A stretch of 64,000 nucleotides of DNA from Candidatus Panguiarchaeum symbiosum (GCA_024720975.1 JANJXX010000001.1:250811-314810); one strand, 5' to 3'; positions 49,596 through 58,682 are shown, counted from the stretch's first letter. The notes: generated by a model not told the origin, from the sequence alone. Made by a program: numbers and translations.

Positions 49596-49636
49596 GCGAG
49601 TAACCTTGTTGTTTTGGTTGCACTATTTTAGCGAAG

Positions 49637-49710
49637 TGGGGGGTGTGGGATTCGAACCCACGACCACTGGCGCCCAAGGCCAGCATCCTTCCTGGCTAGA
49701 CTAACCCCCC
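49637..49710 (-). tRNA. tRNA-Pro (TGG)
   Basis: Minus-strand 74-nt cloverleaf: acceptor GGGGGGT/ACCCCCC, D-arm GTCT...GGAT, anticodon stem CTGGC/GCCAG with loop CTTGGGC (TGG), T-arm GTGGG-TTCGAAT-CCCAC, discriminator A. No intron. TATA-like AATATTTATAG lies about 60 bases upstream on the minus strand. Confidence 0.95.
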
Positions 49711-49880
49711 ATAGCATGCATTGGGCAATTTCAATTCCTTCTAAAACCACCTTCGGTACCATACTATAAATATTGTTGTAACTCTCTTGATAATTTAAAG
49801 TTAAGACTTGATTATAAATGACGGTTGTATAAAACTGCCCAGCCAATCTTCAACATGTCATCAATTATGGTGTTTCTATC

Positions 49881-52004
49881 ATGTTCAGACCCTACAAATC
49901 CCTGATAAGTATCATAAGAGAACTTATCTTAAAGGCTTTGAAGACGCTTAATGTAGATGTCGCTGAGGATGATATTAAAGTTGAGGAGACAAAATCTAGA
50001 ATCCACGGTGATTTCTTTACCACAGTTGCATTTGCGATAGCGAAGAATCTATACAGAGAAAATTTTAAAGCCAACGCCGTGAGGCTAGCTGAGGAATTAG
50101 CGAAAAAAATCAATGAAATCAAACCTGACGTCATCAGTCACGTGAGAGCTGAAAATGGATATATTAATTTCTTCCTCGATCGTGGTGCATTCGCAAAATT
50201 TGTTCTTGAGGGATTAATGAAAGACCGAGAGAAATTCGGTAAATTCACTGAAGAATCTGAAAATATCATTATCGAACACACTTCTGCAAATCCCATTCAT
50301 GCACTGCATATCGGTCATGCTAGGAATGCTTTTATTGGAGATTGCTTAGCGCGGATTTATAAATTCGTCGGAAACAAGGTTTCAAGAAGATTTTACATCA
50401 ATGATTGCGGCAAACAGGTTGCCATGTTAATTCTCGGACTAAAGGCGCTTGGGAAAATACCATCGAATACTAAAGTGGACCATTTCTGCGGAGCTGTGTA
50501 TTCGTGCATAGCCTCGATTGTAGAGTTACATAAAAGTCTTAAGAATGCTATCAAAAACATAGATCAACTGAGGGCTACTTTAAGGAAAATAAATACCAAT
50601 AACCACTTATACGACTCACTCATAAGAAACTTGGTGCGCGATATCGCCCTAGGGCACCATGAGATTGCGAAGAGAGTAAAAGCTATCACTGAAAACTCCA
50701 GCGAGGTTCTTGACAATCTAATCGCACGGTTGGAAGTTTCTACAGCATCCATAAAAAACTCGTTTGAGATTTTGGCCTCGATTGCAGCTAAATGGCCTGC
50801 GATATATTACAATCTAAGTAATGGGCTTAAGGGAAATGTTCCGGCTAGAATTAGTCAGATAATTAGGGATTACGAGAGGCAAAATGAAAATATCACTAAA
50901 TTCGTAAGAGAGACACTTAACAAGGTCCTAGATAGTCTTACGGAAACTCTTGATTTCCTGCGGATATATTTCGACGCCTATGATTGGGAGAGCGATCTTA
51001 TCTGGAGTGGGATCGTTGAAGATATCCTACGAAAGCTAATGGAGAGAGGATATGCTTGCAAGGATGAGAAATCAAACGCAATATTTCTTGATGCACGAAA
51101 AATCCTTAAGGACTTTCCAGAAATGCAAGAATTCTTCCTTGATGGGAGAAAAGATATCAAATTTGAGGAAATTAAAAACCCCGTCCTCGTTCGCAAAGAT
51201 GGATCGACACTATATCTGCTGCGCGACATAGCATATGCTTACTATAAGTTGCTCTTTCTCAAGGCTGATAAAGCAATCAGCGTGATAGGAATTGACCAGA
51301 AGCTTGAACAGAAATATGTTGTATTGGCATTAAGATCATTGGGGATCACTAATGTTCTTCAAAGATATAAACATGTAGCATATGAACTCGTTAGACTCCC
51401 AGGTCGAAGAATGTCATCCCGAAAGGGACAATACATTACGCTTGATGAGATTCTATGGGAGACTATCAAAAGATCTTACGATGAAGTCGAAAAAAGATAC
51501 AAGGAACTTGGGGATATGCCTAAATACGCATTAGCCAAGGAGATAGCCATCGGTGCTATTAAGTATGCACTTCTCAGCCAAATACCAACGAAAGTCATTA
51601 CGTATGACTGGAATCGAGTGTTAGACTTCGAGCAAAATTCAGGACCATTCATTCAATATGCACACGCTAGGGCTGCTTCTATACTCCGAAAAGCTTTTTG
51701 GAAAATTCCAGAAGATTGTAACTTATCTCTACTAAGAGAGCCAGAAGAATTCGAATTAATCTACAAAATATCAAAATTTCCGGAGGTTCTGGACGAAGTC
51801 ATTAGAACTTCTAGGCCGGATATTCTAGCTGAGTATACAAATGAATTGGCAATGTTATTCAACAAATTTTACCAAAAGTGTCCAGTTTTGAGTGCTGAAG
51901 ATGCAGAACTAGGAAAAGCTCGTCTATTGCTTGTAGCAACATTTAGAAGTGTTATAGCAACCGCAATGAAATTGATGGGAATAACTCCTCTTTATCGCAT
52001 GTAG
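49881..52004 (+). CDS. argS: Arginyl-tRNA synthetase
   Basis: Class I synthetase. The N-terminal Arg-specific domain covers about 1-110. HIGH in SANPIHALHIGHARNAFIGD (143-146), the catalytic DWESDLIWSGI region, and MSSRKG (about 510) replacing KMSKS follow. The anticodon-binding end shows QNSGPFIQYAHARAASILRK and the final MKLMGITPLYRM. 707 residues is long; an extra helical insertion follows the HIGH region (about 190-350), as in some archaeal enzymes. Note its partner tRNA-Arg genes at 10.7 and 19.7 kb. Confidence 0.96.
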   Translation: MFRPYKSLISIIRELILKALKTLNVDVAEDDIKVEETKSRIHGDFFTTVAFAIAKNLYRENFKANAVRLAEELAKKINEIKPDVISHVRAENGYINFFLDRGAFAKFVLEGLMKDREKFGKFTEESENIIIEHTSANPIHALHIGHARNAFIGDCLARIYKFVGNKVSRRFYINDCGKQVAMLILGLKALGKIPSNTKVDHFCGAVYSCIASIVELHKSLKNAIKNIDQLRATLRKINTNNHLYDSLIRNLVRDIALGHHEIAKRVKAITENSSEVLDNLIARLEVSTASIKNSFEILASIAAKWPAIYYNLSNGLKGNVPARISQIIRDYERQNENITKFVRETLNKVLDSLTETLDFLRIYFDAYDWESDLIWSGIVEDILRKLMERGYACKDEKSNAIFLDARKILKDFPEMQEFFLDGRKDIKFEEIKNPVLVRKDGSTLYLLRDIAYAYYKLLFLKADKAISVIGIDQKLEQKYVVLALRSLGITNVLQRYKHVAYELVRLPGRRMSSRKGQYITLDEILWETIKRSYDEVEKRYKELGDMPKYALAKEIAIGAIKYALLSQIPTKVITYDWNRVLDFEQNSGPFIQYAHARAASILRKAFWKIPEDCNLSLLREPEEFELIYKISKFPEVLDEVIRTSRPDILAEYTNELAMLFNKFYQKCPVLSAEDAELGKARLLLVATFRSVIATAMKLMGITPLYRM

Positions 52005-52016
52005 ATAAAATTCGCG

Positions 52017-52313
52017 TTAGATAATTCCAAGTGAGCTAGCTATGTCTATAGCAGAGTACTCGGGCTTAAGTTTGACAATAGCCTTCTTCTCACCCTGAGG
52101 CGTTATTGCTGTCCAGACTTTTTCTACTCGAACATCAAAGGCCTCCTCCACTGCGCGTTTAATCATTGACTTATTAGCGCGGCGATCTACAATAAGGGTT
52201 AACTTATTTCCTCTGCGTATGAGATCTATTGCTTTCTCTGAAACAACAGCTCTGATTATTATCTCCGATGACCTCAGAGTTTCAACTTTTTTTCTATAAA
52301 CTGATTCGCTCAA
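52017..52313 (-). CDS. rpl23: 50S ribosomal protein uL23 (L23)
   Basis: Exit-tunnel protein that docks SRP. Core: [73 protein letters not shown]. The start is a TTG directly after the uL4 stop (TAG TTG) with GGGGAT upstream. It ends the uL3-uL4-uL23 block. uL2, its usual follower, is absent. Confidence 0.95.
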   Translation of the reverse strand: MSESVYRKKVETLRSSEIIIRAVVSEKAIDLIRRGNKLTLIVDRRANKSMIKRAVEEAFDVRVEKVWTAITPQGEKKAIVKLKPEYSAIDIASSLGII

Positions 52314-53108
52314 CTAGTATCCCCTCATCTTCCCATACCTACTATTGATGATTTCAGGAAGCTTAAGAATTGCTTTTTTCGACCATATACAAAGTCTCGC
52401 TGGCCAGCCCCCTGGTGCCACATTTATAACTGATAGATTATCCACTACCTTAACATCAACTCCTTCAAGATTCCTGGCGGCACGTATTAAAGGCGCATCC
52501 TTAGTTGATACTATTATTAATGGTCCCTTCTTTCTCTTATACTTCCGCCCACGTCTTTTTCCTTTTCCGGCTCTGACTCTGCGGCCAGCTTCAACCCTAT
52601 CGAGCTCATCTTTAAGGCCCAGGTTGACTAGTACTTTGCGCACGTCTCTTGTCTTAGAAATGTTTTCAAATTCATCCACAACAATAATTGGCAATTCACG
52701 AACGAAATCAATTCTGTGTCCTCTAAACTGTACTAAAACGGAGTCTTTAGTTGCAGCAATTGCAGATTTTAAAGCGAGAACTTTCTCTTTCTTATTGATA
52801 AATTTGACCAATCTCTTGTAAGGTTTAGGAGCTCCTATACGATACCCCCCAACAACATTTGCGGCCATAGCTGCACGCCCAAAGCCCTCGATTCGCCTAA
52901 TGCGAGCAATATCAAACCCGGCTCCTACAGACCACGCTACTGCTCTTCTACCGGCCATAGGGGATTTACCATAGGGGGTGAACTTTTTACTATACGCCGC
53001 TATGAAGGCTCTCCGTATTAGATCTGGTCTTATAGGGGTCTCAAATACCTCAGGTAGCTCTATTTCTTCAACTCTATTGCCATTGAAATCGTATATACCA
53101 ACCTTCAT
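52314..53108 (-). CDS. rpl4: 50S ribosomal protein uL4 (L1e/L4)
   Basis: Large-subunit tunnel protein. Seen: EIELPEVFETPIRPDLIRRAF, KSPMAGRRAVAWSVGAGFDIARIRRIEGFGRAAMAANVVGGYRIGAPKPYK, AGRRVRAGKGKRRGRKYKRKKGPLIIVS and a C-terminal VVDNLSVINVAPGGWPARLCIWSKKAI. 264 residues is normal for archaea. Nine bases after uL3. Confidence 0.96.
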   Translation of the reverse strand: MKVGIYDFNGNRVEEIELPEVFETPIRPDLIRRAFIAAYSKKFTPYGKSPMAGRRAVAWSVGAGFDIARIRRIEGFGRAAMAANVVGGYRIGAPKPYKRLVKFINKKEKVLALKSAIAATKDSVLVQFRGHRIDFVRELPIIVVDEFENISKTRDVRKVLVNLGLKDELDRVEAGRRVRAGKGKRRGRKYKRKKGPLIIVSTKDAPLIRAARNLEGVDVKVVDNLSVINVAPGGWPARLCIWSKKAILKLPEIINSRYGKMRGY

Positions 53109-53117
53109 TTGAATCCC

Positions 53118-54404
53118 CTAGGAAAATTGAATTTGTGGAATAAAGTTAGCTAGTTCAAAGACAGATGCTATATCCTCGCGACTTAACAGTAACTCACGCC
53201 CATAGTAAATTGAGATTATATCAACATCCTTCCTCAAAACCTGGGAACGCACAGCATATCTAAGTACTAATAGCCTCTTTGGCGGGCCCTGGCAGCTACC
53301 TCGTATTATTACAACGTCGTTTTGAATTATTCCATAATGCGGCCACCCACCAGATGGCGTCATCTTCAATGCATAAGACTCTACTTCTGGCTCTACTGCC
53401 TCTTTCCTCTTTGGTTTAAGGCCCAATTTTTCTATAATTGCACTCTTGACCTCGGGTGCAACGTTTGATAAATCTTTTAATCTCAGCGTATCCATTCTTC
53501 CCAATTCGTAGGGCTCCTGACCTTCACTTAGTTCATCTGAAAAGTTGTATCGAATATTATACCAGTGCGGAATCAATGCTACTATTTGCTTGTTGAATTC
53601 TGTTCTACGAAAGAATCCCAGCTGACCTGGTCGGGGGACTGTCCACATTATTCTTGCTGGAGTCCATGGACCTAGCGAACCTACTTTCCTATGCCCTTTT
53701 TTGAATTTCTCTGGAAGTAGTTTAACACCAAATCGCTTAATGACACTGGCGAAACCTTTTCCCTTGGTAACTCCAATAACGTCAACGAATGTACCAGGCT
53801 CGAATACTTCAAATATCCTAACGAACCTACCGAGTTTCTCCATGCCCCACTTAAAAGCTTCCCTATTTTCGCCACCAATTTTTATCTCCAAGACCTCTGG
53901 TTTCTTCTTTCCTAATGTAGTCAGGTTTGGACTCGTGCGAACAATAGCTCTTATCTCATCAACTTTCCCTTCATCGATAGCATCTTCGATAGATCCTATC
54001 TTCTTTTCTGCCTCGTCTCTTAACACAGTAATGGGTTTTTTGGGTATTGGAAACTTTCTCTTTAAATACTTCTTCTCATATGTGCTCCAATATGGTGTCC
54101 AAACTTCGTTAAGCACTTTAAGTCCATACGGATCCGCTGTATAAGCTCTAAGCGCTAAGATTCTTAGGGGTGGTGCTTCAAGGACTGTAGCAGCGACTAC
54201 GCGTTCTATTCCATGCCACATTGCACGTTCACTTACAAGCAGATTTTTCTCTAGTACTGAGACCATACCAACTTTATAGACTGGATAGCCTAAAATGCCA
54301 ACCCTGTCTGTTTTAGGCCAGGATATAATGTTGGGATATATTCTCCGCGCTCTTTTTCTCCTGAAACCAAGTGAGCCATGACGAGGTGCATGATATTTGA
54401 CCAT
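53118..54404 (-). CDS. rpl3: 50S ribosomal protein uL3 (L3) with an internal insertion
   Basis: Large-subunit core protein. N-terminal HAPRHGSLGFRRKRA, DVIGVTKGKGFASVIKRFGVKLLPEKFKKGHRKVGSLGPWTPARIMWTVPRPGQLGFFRRTEFNKQI and C-terminal MTPSGGWPHYGIIQNDVVIIRGSCQGPPKRLLVLRYAVR are diagnostic. Between NKQI and MTPSGG about 80 residues (WYNIRYNFSDELSEG..., KLGLKPKRKE...) replace a much shorter link in typical uL3, raising length to 428 from about 340-350. First gene of uL3-uL4-uL23. Confidence 0.95.
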   Translation of the reverse strand: MVKYHAPRHGSLGFRRKRARRIYPNIISWPKTDRVGILGYPVYKVGMVSVLEKNLLVSERAMWHGIERVVAATVLEAPPLRILALRAYTADPYGLKVLNEVWTPYWSTYEKKYLKRKFPIPKKPITVLRDEAEKKIGSIEDAIDEGKVDEIRAIVRTSPNLTTLGKKKPEVLEIKIGGENREAFKWGMEKLGRFVRIFEVFEPGTFVDVIGVTKGKGFASVIKRFGVKLLPEKFKKGHRKVGSLGPWTPARIMWTVPRPGQLGFFRRTEFNKQIVALIPHWYNIRYNFSDELSEGQEPYELGRMDTLRLKDLSNVAPEVKSAIIEKLGLKPKRKEAVEPEVESYALKMTPSGGWPHYGIIQNDVVIIRGSCQGPPKRLLVLRYAVRSQVLRKDVDIISIYYGRELLLSREDIASVFELANFIPQIQFS

Positions 54405-54499
54405 GCTTTTGCACCATTGAACGCTCGGAAAAACATAGTCGGAACTTTATTCGTTTATAAATTTACTCCAAAGTATTGTTAATAAGTCTAGGTGTTTAA

Positions 54500-55138
54500 A
54501 TGCTACGCTACGAAGATATAACTGATGAACATGGTAGGTTTCTAGTTAGATTAGCAAGACAGGCTATAGAAACTTACTTGAATGAAGGAAAGCACATCAA
54601 ACCGCCCCCTAATACACCGGAGATCTTAAAGGAGAAAAGCGGAGTATTCGTTACATTAAATAAGCTTATAGCAAGTAAGGGGGAAGAACTAAGAGGTTGT
54701 ATTGGTTATATTCAGCCTGTTTACCCGCTTGTAGAAGCGACAATCGATGCTGCTATAAGCGCTGCAACCAGAGATCCTCGTTTTCCACCATTATCTGCAG
54801 AAGAACTCAGCGAAATTCTGGTGGAGGTCACAATATTAACTCCTCCTGAACTTATTAAGGTAAGTTCACCCACAGATTATCTGAAAGAGATAATAATAGG
54901 TCGCGATGGTCTAATCGTAGAGTATAAAGGATTTGGCGGAACGCTACTACCCCAAGTTCCCGTTGAATACGGCTGGGACGTGAGAACGTTCCTAGAGCAT
55001 CTTTGCTGGAAGGCATTCCTCCCCAAAGACTGCTGGAAGTGGCCTGAAACTAAGATTTATAGATACCAAGGGATAATTTTTAAAGAGGATAAGCCAGGAG
55101 GTAGTGTTCATAGAATTAAATTAACGACTGATTTTTAA
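54500..55138 (+). CDS. AMMECR1-domain protein
   Basis: Conserved archaeal/eukaryotic protein of unknown molecular function, in some archaea adjacent to MEMO-like and radical SAM genes. The hallmark LRGCIGYIQPVYPLVEATIDAAISAATRDPRFPPLSAEEL is present, followed by VEVTILTPPELI and GLIVEYKGFGGTLLPQVPVEYGWD. ATG 54500 with AGGTG upstream. 212 residues is typical. No MEMO partner here. Confidence 0.93.
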   Translation: MLRYEDITDEHGRFLVRLARQAIETYLNEGKHIKPPPNTPEILKEKSGVFVTLNKLIASKGEELRGCIGYIQPVYPLVEATIDAAISAATRDPRFPPLSAEELSEILVEVTILTPPELIKVSSPTDYLKEIIIGRDGLIVEYKGFGGTLLPQVPVEYGWDVRTFLEHLCWKAFLPKDCWKWPETKIYRYQGIIFKEDKPGGSVHRIKLTTDF

Positions 55139-55212
55139 TCTGAGATTTAATTCATTGTCCAGTATTGCTCAAATCTGTGAGCTTGATCTGATGATAGATC
55201 ATGAGGACCTCG

Positions 55213-55626
55213 ATGAAGCCAAAGAGGGAAAGAGAAACTTTGATAAAGTTAAAAAGAGTGAAAGAAATTTTAGGAGAGAGCACTCTTGAGATAGCAATCA
55301 GTACCGCAGCAATTCTCACCATACTCGCAATCCTCATAGAACTACCAGTAATCCTCTTAACCCACCCTCCAACTAAGTTTTACTATGCTATTCTGTTTAA
55401 CATCGGCCTGTTTGGAGCTCTTTTGCATATACGTGCCCATTTAATAGAAGAATCTGAAGAATACAGAGCCCTTAGGGAAAGTTTGCAAAAATCTCAGAGG
55501 GTGTCACCAGCAGAACTTGATTCTTACCTGAATAATAAGAAAAATTGGGATGCATACATTATGTGGCTAAAGCTTTCGATAGGTTTGGCACTATTGTTTC
55601 TCTTTGTCTATATGCTGCTACCCTAA
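55213..55626 (+). CDS. Small membrane protein, unknown
   Basis: About 137 residues with three hydrophobic segments: ISTAAILTILAILIELPVILLT, YYAILFNIGLFGALLHIRAHL and LKLSIGLALLFLFVYMLL. The loops are charged, with KRERETLIKLKRVK at the N-terminus. ATG 55213 has GAGGAC upstream; ATG 55201 is an alternative. It follows AMMECR1 and converges on the aminotransferase gene. No family recognised. Confidence 0.65.
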   Translation: MKPKRERETLIKLKRVKEILGESTLEIAISTAAILTILAILIELPVILLTHPPTKFYYAILFNIGLFGALLHIRAHLIEESEEYRALRESLQKSQRVSPAELDSYLNNKKNWDAYIMWLKLSIGLALLFLFVYMLLP

Positions 55627-55634
55627 AAAGAATT

Positions 55635-56975
55635 TTAAGTCCTCTTCTTGTCGACTTCCTTTATTATTTCTACTAGGATGTTAAGTGCATAGTCCCAATT
55701 CTCATCGGTTATTGTTAACGGAGGCGCCAACCTTAGAACTGACCTTCCCGCAGGAAGTACAACGAGACCTTTCTTATATGCTAGTTCAGTAATTTTATCT
55801 CTCTCTTCGGTACCATACTCCTTTGTATCTTTGTTTTTAACAAATTCCAGACCTATGAACAGACCCTTGCCCCTAACGTCACCGAGTATCTCGGTTTCGT
55901 CTTTAAGCTCATTAAAGATCTTGAGCGCCTGATCTCCTAGCTTGGCTGCTCTCTCCCAGAGTCTATGTTTTATTATGTAGTCCAAAGTAGCATTAGCAGC
56001 CGCGAGTGAAACTGCATTTCCACCAAATGTACTTGAGTGTGCTCCTTCATAGCCAAAATCTAGATCTGACCTTATTACAGTCGCTCCAAGTGGGAAACCA
56101 TTTGCTATTGACTTAGCTACAGTGATAATGTCTTGTACCGCATTAAAATGCTCAATAGAGAACATTTTGCCAGTTCTTGCAAATCCAGTCTGTACTTCAT
56201 CAACTATGAATAACATATCGTATTTCTTCGCCATCTTTGCTATTTTCTCAATGAATAACGGGTGCGGAACAACGTAGCCTCCCTCACCTTGTATTGGCTC
56301 TGCTATTATTGCTGCTATGTCTTCTGGTGGTGCTACTTTTTCAAAAATCCATTCCTCAATGAAATCAGCACAGTATGCGTTACAATTCGATGGATCTAAT
56401 TTGAATGGACAACGATAACAATATGCATAGGGAGCATGCACGCTTAGGTAGTATGGATAGAAATACCTTCTATGAGCTTTCTTTGAAGCTGTCAGTGTGA
56501 GTGAACCCAGGCTTCTCCCATGAAAAGCTCCGTAAAATGCTAGTATTAATGGGCGCTTCTTGTTCCACCGAGCAATTTTAATGGCTGCTTCGACTGATTC
56601 AGTTCCTGAATTTGCATAGAATACCTTCTTGTCGAATTGTCCAGGAATGTACTTTACTAGTTTCTTTGCGTACTCTAACTGAATTTCATCAAACCAATCA
56701 TGCGGACCCGTGTGAATGTATTTTTCAAGCTGAGCTTTAACAGCAGCAAGAACCTCCGGGTTTCTATGACCTATGTTTGCAACAGCAATTCCTGCTGCTA
56801 AGTCTATGTAAACGTTACCGTCTACGTCAAATATTAAGTCGTTCTCCATTTTAGCTATGACTATATAACTAAAGCGTGTTGTTGTAACTAGATATTTCTT
56901 CGCCTCTTCTATAATACTCGCTGATTTGGGGCCAGGAACGCTCGTTTTAATGGACGGGATCTCTTTCACTTTCAT
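55635..56975 (-). CDS. Class III PLP aminotransferase (archaeal GABA/ornithine aminotransferase-racemase type)
   Basis: Fold-type I PLP enzyme with PLP-binding ANSGTESVEAAIKIAR, GAFHGRSLGSLTLT, IIAEPIQGEGGYVVP, LFIVDEVQTGFARTGKM and the Schiff-base lysine in IITVAKSIANGFPLGA (about residue 288). A Cys-rich YAYCYRCPFKLDPSNCNAYC insert near 190 is typical of archaeal members, some of which are broad-substrate amino-acid racemases or ornithine aminotransferases. The exact substrate cannot be read from sequence. Confidence 0.88.
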   Translation of the reverse strand: MKVKEIPSIKTSVPGPKSASIIEEAKKYLVTTTRFSYIVIAKMENDLIFDVDGNVYIDLAAGIAVANIGHRNPEVLAAVKAQLEKYIHTGPHDWFDEIQLEYAKKLVKYIPGQFDKKVFYANSGTESVEAAIKIARWNKKRPLILAFYGAFHGRSLGSLTLTASKKAHRRYFYPYYLSVHAPYAYCYRCPFKLDPSNCNAYCADFIEEWIFEKVAPPEDIAAIIAEPIQGEGGYVVPHPLFIEKIAKMAKKYDMLFIVDEVQTGFARTGKMFSIEHFNAVQDIITVAKSIANGFPLGATVIRSDLDFGYEGAHSSTFGGNAVSLAAANATLDYIIKHRLWERAAKLGDQALKIFNELKDETEILGDVRGKGLFIGLEFVKNKDTKEYGTEERDKITELAYKKGLVVLPAGRSVLRLAPPLTITDENWDYALNILVEIIKEVDKKRT

Positions 56976-57050
56976 AAAATGTCACCGGTTCTATTTTATT
57001 TCGAAAATGTGCTTTAAGTACTAGGTGTATTTGTCTTATGGTGAAGAAGT

Positions 57051-57260
57051 TTGAGCTACGGGGCCTTTTTACTTGAGTGGGGAAATCTTATTGGAGTGCT
57101 TCTTTTGGCAATATCTACTTTGATATACGCCCATGTATACGCTGTTATCATCAGAGAAATGAAAAGATTAACATTAAGGCACTATTTGATTCTTCTGATG
57201 AACTCCTACGTGTTTTCATTCGGATTGTTGTGCTTGCTTATGGCAAATGGATGGCTATAA
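57051..57260 (+). CDS. Small two-helix membrane protein
   Basis: 69 residues with two hydrophobic helices: NLIGVLLLAISTLIYAHVYAVII and HYLILLMNSYVFSFGLLCLLMANGWL, linked by a basic turn (REMKRLTLR). Start TTG 57051 with GGTGA about six bases upstream. It lies between the aminotransferase gene and a C/D sRNA. No family recognised. Confidence 0.6.
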   Translation: MSYGAFLLEWGNLIGVLLLAISTLIYAHVYAVIIREMKRLTLRHYLILLMNSYVFSFGLLCLLMANGWL

Positions 57261-57306
57261 TATTGCCTGATTTATCTTGCCAGAATGATATTAGTAAACG
57301 GTAGCA

Positions 57307-57355
57307 ATGATGAGAGCTTGGCCACTGATCCGATGAGGAAGCTTGAAAGGGCTGA
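57307..57355 (+). ncRNA. Box C/D guide sRNA abutting rpoL
   Basis: C ATGATGA (57307-57313), 11-nt guide GAGCTTGGCCA, D' CTGA (57325-57328), linker TCCG, C' ATGAGGA (57333-57339), 12-nt guide AGCTTGAAAGGG, D CTGA (57352-57355). The D box is immediately followed by GG, so its last bases form the GAGGTG ribosome-binding site of rpoL (start 57367). A TATA-like CTATAATATT lies at about 57254-57263. Targets not identified. Confidence 0.82.
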
Positions 57356-57366
57356 GGTGCTGCATA

Positions 57367-57774
57367 TTGTCTTATGAAGATTACTATGGTGTTGATGAGC
57401 TTAGTCTTTGGAAGCCCAGAACCAAGAAAATAGAAGTAAAGATTCTCAATTATAGCGATGATCTCCTTGAATTTGAAGTCGATGGCGAAACTCACACATT
57501 ACTTAACCCACTCCGCATGGAATTAATGAACATAGAAGGTGTTGTATTCGCAGCATACAAGATCATCCATCCACTCTTCGATAAAGCAAGGTTTGTTGTG
57601 AGAACTGACAAGACGAAAATAAAGGCTCTAGATGCTCTTAAGTTAGCAAAGGAAAATGTTAAAAGAAAAGTCCTTGAACTCACCGCGAAAATACGAGAAG
57701 CCGTACAATCTGGGGAGCAGATCCCTGATTTCCTCTCGGATGAAGATTACAGAAAATTGAGGTCTAAACTTTAG
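57367..57774 (+). CDS. rpoL: DNA-directed RNA polymerase subunit L (Rpb11 homolog)
   Basis: RpoL pairs with RpoD to nucleate polymerase assembly. The core KIEVKILNYSDDLLEFEVDGETHTLLNPLRMELMNIEGVVFAAYKIIHPLFDKARFVVRTD matches RpoL. A TTG at 57367 with GAGGTG seven bases upstream gives a 135-residue protein; the frame continues to 57343 inside the sRNA. Even from TTG there is an N-terminal extension of about 20 residues and a long C-terminal helix compared with typical RpoL (about 90-100). Four-base overlap with the convergent ttuA gene. Confidence 0.88.
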   Translation: MSYEDYYGVDELSLWKPRTKKIEVKILNYSDDLLEFEVDGETHTLLNPLRMELMNIEGVVFAAYKIIHPLFDKARFVVRTDKTKIKALDALKLAKENVKRKVLELTAKIREAVQSGEQIPDFLSDEDYRKLRSKL

Positions 57775-58682
57775 CTCAGAGATTTCAACATTCTTACCAA
57801 TTTATGTGCTCTGCAAATGTTATCGGTCGTCGGGTAATTACAAATTTCGCATTTCTTTAGTTCTATGCTTTGTTCAGGAACGGTTCTGAGCAAATCCTGA
57901 TAAAAACGAAGGATATTGTAAAGAGTTCCTGGATGCTTCTCCTCTTGCTGATAAAGAAATAGTCTGATATCCCATCTCATGGATAGTTGTGCGTATGGAC
58001 ATGGTATATCATTGTGATCTAGCTCTAGTAAGTGCGTATATAGAGCTGTCTCTTTTTCGTAGAGCTCAATAAATGGATAAACACGCGGAACGAAACCTTC
58101 AACAACTCTCTCTCTGGTTATAGCCAATCTGAGAAGTCTATCGAGTGAATTTCTAATGACATTCATTAGAACCGTTTGTGCAAAATCATCAAGCGTATGA
58201 GCAGTTGCTAAGACTGTTGCTCCAGAATCTCTAGCTAGTTTATTTAGGGCCCACCTACGCCACTCTCCACAAATGCTACATGGCTCTAGATTCATTTTTC
58301 CCTCAGAATAGTATTTCGCAACATCGTCTATAGTAAAGCCAAATAAATCTTTGAATTTTGCCTGGCAGACTTTGTAACCGAGTATTTTGGCATGCTTGGC
58401 TATAATAGGCTCAGATTTGTCTGAGTAATTCGCTATTCCCTCATCAACATGCACTATCACTATCTCTGTAGGAAATTCTCTCTCAATTTCATCGATTATA
58501 TAGAGCAAAGCAACAGAGTCTTTTCCACCACTGACAGCCACAGCTATTTTATCATCAAACCTGAGCATATTATATTTCTGAATGGTTTTGAGAGTTTTTT
58601 TCTTCACGTACCTTATGAATTCTGCCTTACCAAAGTATCTTCCCGCATCCTTCTTGTAGTAGACATACATAGCAACAGCCAC
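57771..58682 (-). CDS. ttuA: tRNA 2-thiolation enzyme TtuA/Ncs6 family, N-terminal zinc finger lost
   Basis: PP-loop thiolase for 2-thiouridine in tRNA. PP-loop AVSGGKDSVALLY (51-56 core), cluster cysteines in PCSICGEWRR and in DIPCPYAQLS, and a C-terminal zinc finger KKCEICNYPTTDNICRAH. The family normally opens with another C-x2-C...C-x2-C finger; here the N-terminus MAVAMYVYYKKDAGRYFGKAEF has no cysteine, and a stop lies directly before the GTG. Start GTG 58682 or ATG 58670. It needs a ubiquitin-like sulphur carrier (TtuB type) for sulphur delivery in known systems. Confidence 0.9.
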   Translation of the reverse strand: MAVAMYVYYKKDAGRYFGKAEFIRYVKKKTLKTIQKYNMLRFDDKIAVAVSGGKDSVALLYIIDEIEREFPTEIVIVHVDEGIANYSDKSEPIIAKHAKILGYKVCQAKFKDLFGFTIDDVAKYYSEGKMNLEPCSICGEWRRWALNKLARDSGATVLATAHTLDDFAQTVLMNVIRNSLDRLLRLAITRERVVEGFVPRVYPFIELYEKETALYTHLLELDHNDIPCPYAQLSMRWDIRLFLYQQEEKHPGTLYNILRFYQDLLRTVPEQSIELKKCEICNYPTTDNICRAHKLVRMLKSLS

